From contig NZ_CP082922.1 of assembly GCF_019931675.1 (NCBI RefSeq), forward strand, positions 1,317,001 through 1,381,000: a DNA stretch of 64,000 bases. Direction: 5' to 3'. This DNA is from Nocardioides rotundus (GTDB taxonomy: Bacteria; Actinomycetota; Actinomycetes; Propionibacteriales; Nocardioidaceae). A program made the position numbers and the translations under genes. The notes beneath the pieces were generated by a model that did not search any database, was not told where the DNA came from, and saw nothing but the letters and a program-made list of their open reading frames with translations. Of the stretch, positions 62,442 to 64,000 are shown piece by piece. How positions within the stretch are numbered: position 1 is the first letter of the stretch; every line of letters starts with the position of its first letter.

Positions 62442-62668
62442 CCTATCGCCATGCCTGTAGCCGGTGTCCTAGTGCTCGACTGGAACCACCTCTCAGCACG
62501 TCGCGTCGACGCTCCTGCATCGCCCCTGGACGACCCACTCGACACGCCCGCAGCACAGGCCATGTGACGTGTCCCGGCATCCCGGACGGTCGGGGTCGGG
62601 TGGCTGTGATGTCGCTGCGTTCTCGTCGAGGGGTCAGCAGACCCGATCAGGGTCGATTGAGATGAGAC

Positions 62669-62838
62669 GCGAAGGCGGTCAGGTCAGGGCGGCCGAAGCC
62701 GGCCGGCGGGGTAGCGTCGGTCACGTCGAGGTCTTTCGGATGGATGGCGTAGGAACCTCCATCGTCGGGAGACCTCGACGTCTACCTGCAGACCGACGCG
62801 CCCGGCCGACCTACACCCTCATCTGGGAAGAGCCCGTT
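62669..62838 (-). mobile_element. Solo ISL3 end fragment
   Basis: These 170 bases match the right end of the ISL3 element at 60393-60554 almost base for base, including the first 20 or so transposase codons, the GTCGAGGTCTTTCG hairpin region and the GAAGAGCCC tip. Nothing of the rest of the element follows. This is the remnant of a second insertion or of a deletion or inversion involving the first. Confidence 0.75.
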
Positions 62839-62894
62839 TAGTGCCACCGTCGCCTCGGAGAGGTCGAAGCGCGGATCATTGGTGAGCGCGGCCT

Positions 62895-63077
62895 TCAATT
62901 CCTCGGGGTGGTGGAGTGTGCGCGAGAGAGAACTCGGCTGAGGTCCTGAATGTCGACCTCGCGGTACCGGATCAGCAAGGCTCGGGCGTCGTCACCGATC
63001 ACCTTGTGCAGCAGCTTGGTCCGCGCAGCCTGATTCGCGATCCGCCTGCTCTTCGGAGGCTTCCACTGCGCCATCAT
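62895..63077 (-). CDS. Short helical protein, unknown function
   Basis: The 60 residues from ATG 63077 are MAQWKPPKSRRIANQAARTK, LLHKVIGDDARALLIRYREV and DIQDLSRVLSRAHSTTPRN. The composition is helical and basic, and the frame is protein-like. No family is recognised. It lies 28 bases after the coiled-coil gene at 63106 and is probably co-transcribed with it. It could also be the displaced end of that gene. Confidence 0.45.
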   Translation of the reverse strand: MMAQWKPPKSRRIANQAARTKLLHKVIGDDARALLIRYREVDIQDLSRVLSRAHSTTPRN

Positions 63078-63105
63078 GTCGCCCCCGGGGTCGACCGCAC
63101 GTGCT

Positions 63106-63570
63106 TCAACCGTCCGAGTCGTCGACGACGTCCTGGTCGGTGCTGCGGCGACGGCGGGCTTTCTGCGCGATCTCGTCAGAGAGCCGGCTGGTGGCCGAAC
63201 GTGCTCGGACGCGGGTCTCGGTGCTGAGCCTCTTGGCGGCGTCGACGCGCTCAGCGCCGGCGTCGCGCGCCCTGTCGCGCACCGCGGAGGCTGCCTCGAC
63301 CCATCGCCGTGCCTCCACTGGATGGTGGCCGGACTCGATGCCGAGCAGGCCCTGGAAGTCGACGACCGCAGTGCCGACGTGATTGCGAGAGTGCACCACG
63401 GCCCGGGCCTTCGAGGGGTGGTCGCGCGCCGTCGACTCGGCGGCCTTGGCCGCCGTGGCGAGATCGCCGACCTGCCCGGCCGCTCCGGCCAGGACCGAGT
63501 CCTTCTGTGCGCGGAGTACATCATCGAGCTTCTCGTCGATGGTGGCGAGGTAGTCGGTGATCTCGTCCAT
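63106..63570 (-). CDS. Small coiled-coil protein related to the 44.1-kb gene
   Basis: The 154 residues begin DEITDYLATIDEKLDDVLRA and contain QKDSVLAGAAGQVGDLATAA. The central segment carries the same I-D-x-K-L-D-D-V-x-R-x-Q motif as the 400-residue protein at 44098-45300. The rest is Ala/Arg/Asp-rich helical sequence ending in a basic, acidic-tipped tail. It is less than half the length of the other protein and lacks its N- and C-terminal parts, so it may be a truncated paralogue. Confidence 0.55.
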   Translation of the reverse strand: MDEITDYLATIDEKLDDVLRAQKDSVLAGAAGQVGDLATAAKAAESTARDHPSKARAVVHSRNHVGTAVVDFQGLLGIESGHHPVEARRWVEAASAVRDRARDAGAERVDAAKRLSTETRVRARSATSRLSDEIAQKARRRRSTDQDVVDDSDG

Positions 63571-63666
63571 CGCCTGGCTGTCGCGCTCATTCGATCTGAC
63601 GCAACTGGCAGGGACGGGAGTCGATGAGACGGGAGTAGCCGGCCGCCGGCGTCCTAGTGTGGGCGC

Positions 63667-64000
63667 ATGACCGACGACGGGCTCTCCTCGGCTGACGACC
63701 TTCTTCCAGAGGATCCAGCTGAGATGCTCTTGGGTGCGGTCGGCTTCGACGCACTCAGCCCGACCGACTTCGAAGAGTTCTGCTTCGACCTGATGTCAGA
63801 GACGGGTTTCGTGAACGTCGACTGGCGGAAGGGAACGCCCAAGGAATCCTCGCCGGCCGATCGCGGGCGCGACATCGTGGCTCAGCTCGAACGCCGCGAC
63901 GTTGACGGACACCACTATCTCGAGACGTGGTTCGTCGACTGCAAGCACTACACACGTGGAGTGCCGCCCGAAGCGTTACAAGGGACGATCGCCTGGGCCA
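63667..64000 (+). CDS. Mrr-like restriction endonuclease (N-terminal part)
   Basis: The gene runs off the window after 111 codons. TPTDFEEFCFDLMSETGF-like sequence (SPTDFEEFCFDLM, then GFVNVDWRKGTP) leads into DRGRDIVAQLERRDVDG and TWFVDCKHYTRGVPPEALQG. D-x15-20-(D/E)-x-K is visible as the GRDI aspartate and VDCK, the nuclease core of Mrr_cat-type enzymes. These cut foreign, often modified DNA. ATG 63667 begins a plausible acidic lead. Any downstream partner genes are outside the window. Confidence 0.75.
   Translation, partial: MTDDGLSSADDLLPEDPAEMLLGAVGFDALSPTDFEEFCFDLMSETGFVNVDWRKGTPKESSPADRGRDIVAQLERRDVDGHHYLETWFVDCKHYTRGVPPEALQGTIAWA

Overview
This window is high-GC DNA with actinobacterial gene content: a DUF222/HNH endonuclease, a resuscitation-promoting factor with a LysM domain, a DtxR/IdeR-type iron box, many GTG starts and GTGA/ATGA overlaps. 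A Nocardioides-like member of the Propionibacteriales is the best guess, but that is inference from gene content only.

Positions 1-17,000 look like ordinary chromosome. They carry SelO (partial), CtlX, a DUF222 endonuclease, a DUF429 pair, ACC deaminase, formaldehyde dehydrogenase, an acyl-CoA dehydrogenase, an MFS exporter, Rpf, a FUSC protein, the glyoxalase/deglycase HchA, an iron-regulated siderophore-interacting protein, a PadR pair and a membrane-fused spermidine synthase-like protein. Positions 17,000-24,250 are more mixed: DUF3841, PHP phosphoesterase, a chaperone-like protein followed directly by an ADP-ribosylglycohydrolase/phosphatase fusion, a PD-(D/E)XK nuclease of lower GC, and a TRAFAC GTPase with a small partner. 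Positions 24,341-28,389 form a compact acid-sugar (tetronate) catabolic operon: permease, DUF1537 kinase, PdxA2-type dehydrogenase and GntR regulator, with a 25-bp palindrome before it.

From about 28,400 to the end the DNA is a layered accessory region. Two inverted copies of one IS3-family element sit at 29.3 and 58.1 kb. Between them lie a reverse transcriptase with a Cys-rich partner, a type I restriction system (hsdM-hsdS-[HTH-nucleotidyltransferase/HepT]-hsdR), a complete IS21 element, a frameshifted gene and a coiled-coil protein of unknown function. An 11.9-kb sulfur/copper module follows: methyltransferase, DUF2892, MMPL exporter, TauE/SafE, persulfide dioxygenase-rhodanese, rhodanese, DUF302, CsoR/CstR-like repressor, SHOCT protein, multicopper oxidase and a rhodanese lipoprotein broken by IS256. 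This module lies between two direct copies of a 35-bp sequence. Beyond it are a nested ISL3/IS3 remnant, the 3' half of a tRNA (Thr-like) with its terminator, an AraC/GlxA regulator facing a quinol monooxygenase-like gene, a solo ISL3 end, a small coiled-coil gene pair and the start of an Mrr-like restriction endonuclease.

Several insertion histories can be read base by base. IS3 copy 1 has a GTCC duplication and splits a signal peptide. IS256 has an 8-bp duplication and splits a rhodanese gene whose frame is restored when the element is removed. IS21 has an ACCCT duplication. IS3 copy 2 sits inside a decayed ISL3 element without a duplication. The reverse-transcriptase locus, the toxin-antitoxin pair nested in the restriction operon and the repeat-bounded sulfur module are the most interesting systems here.
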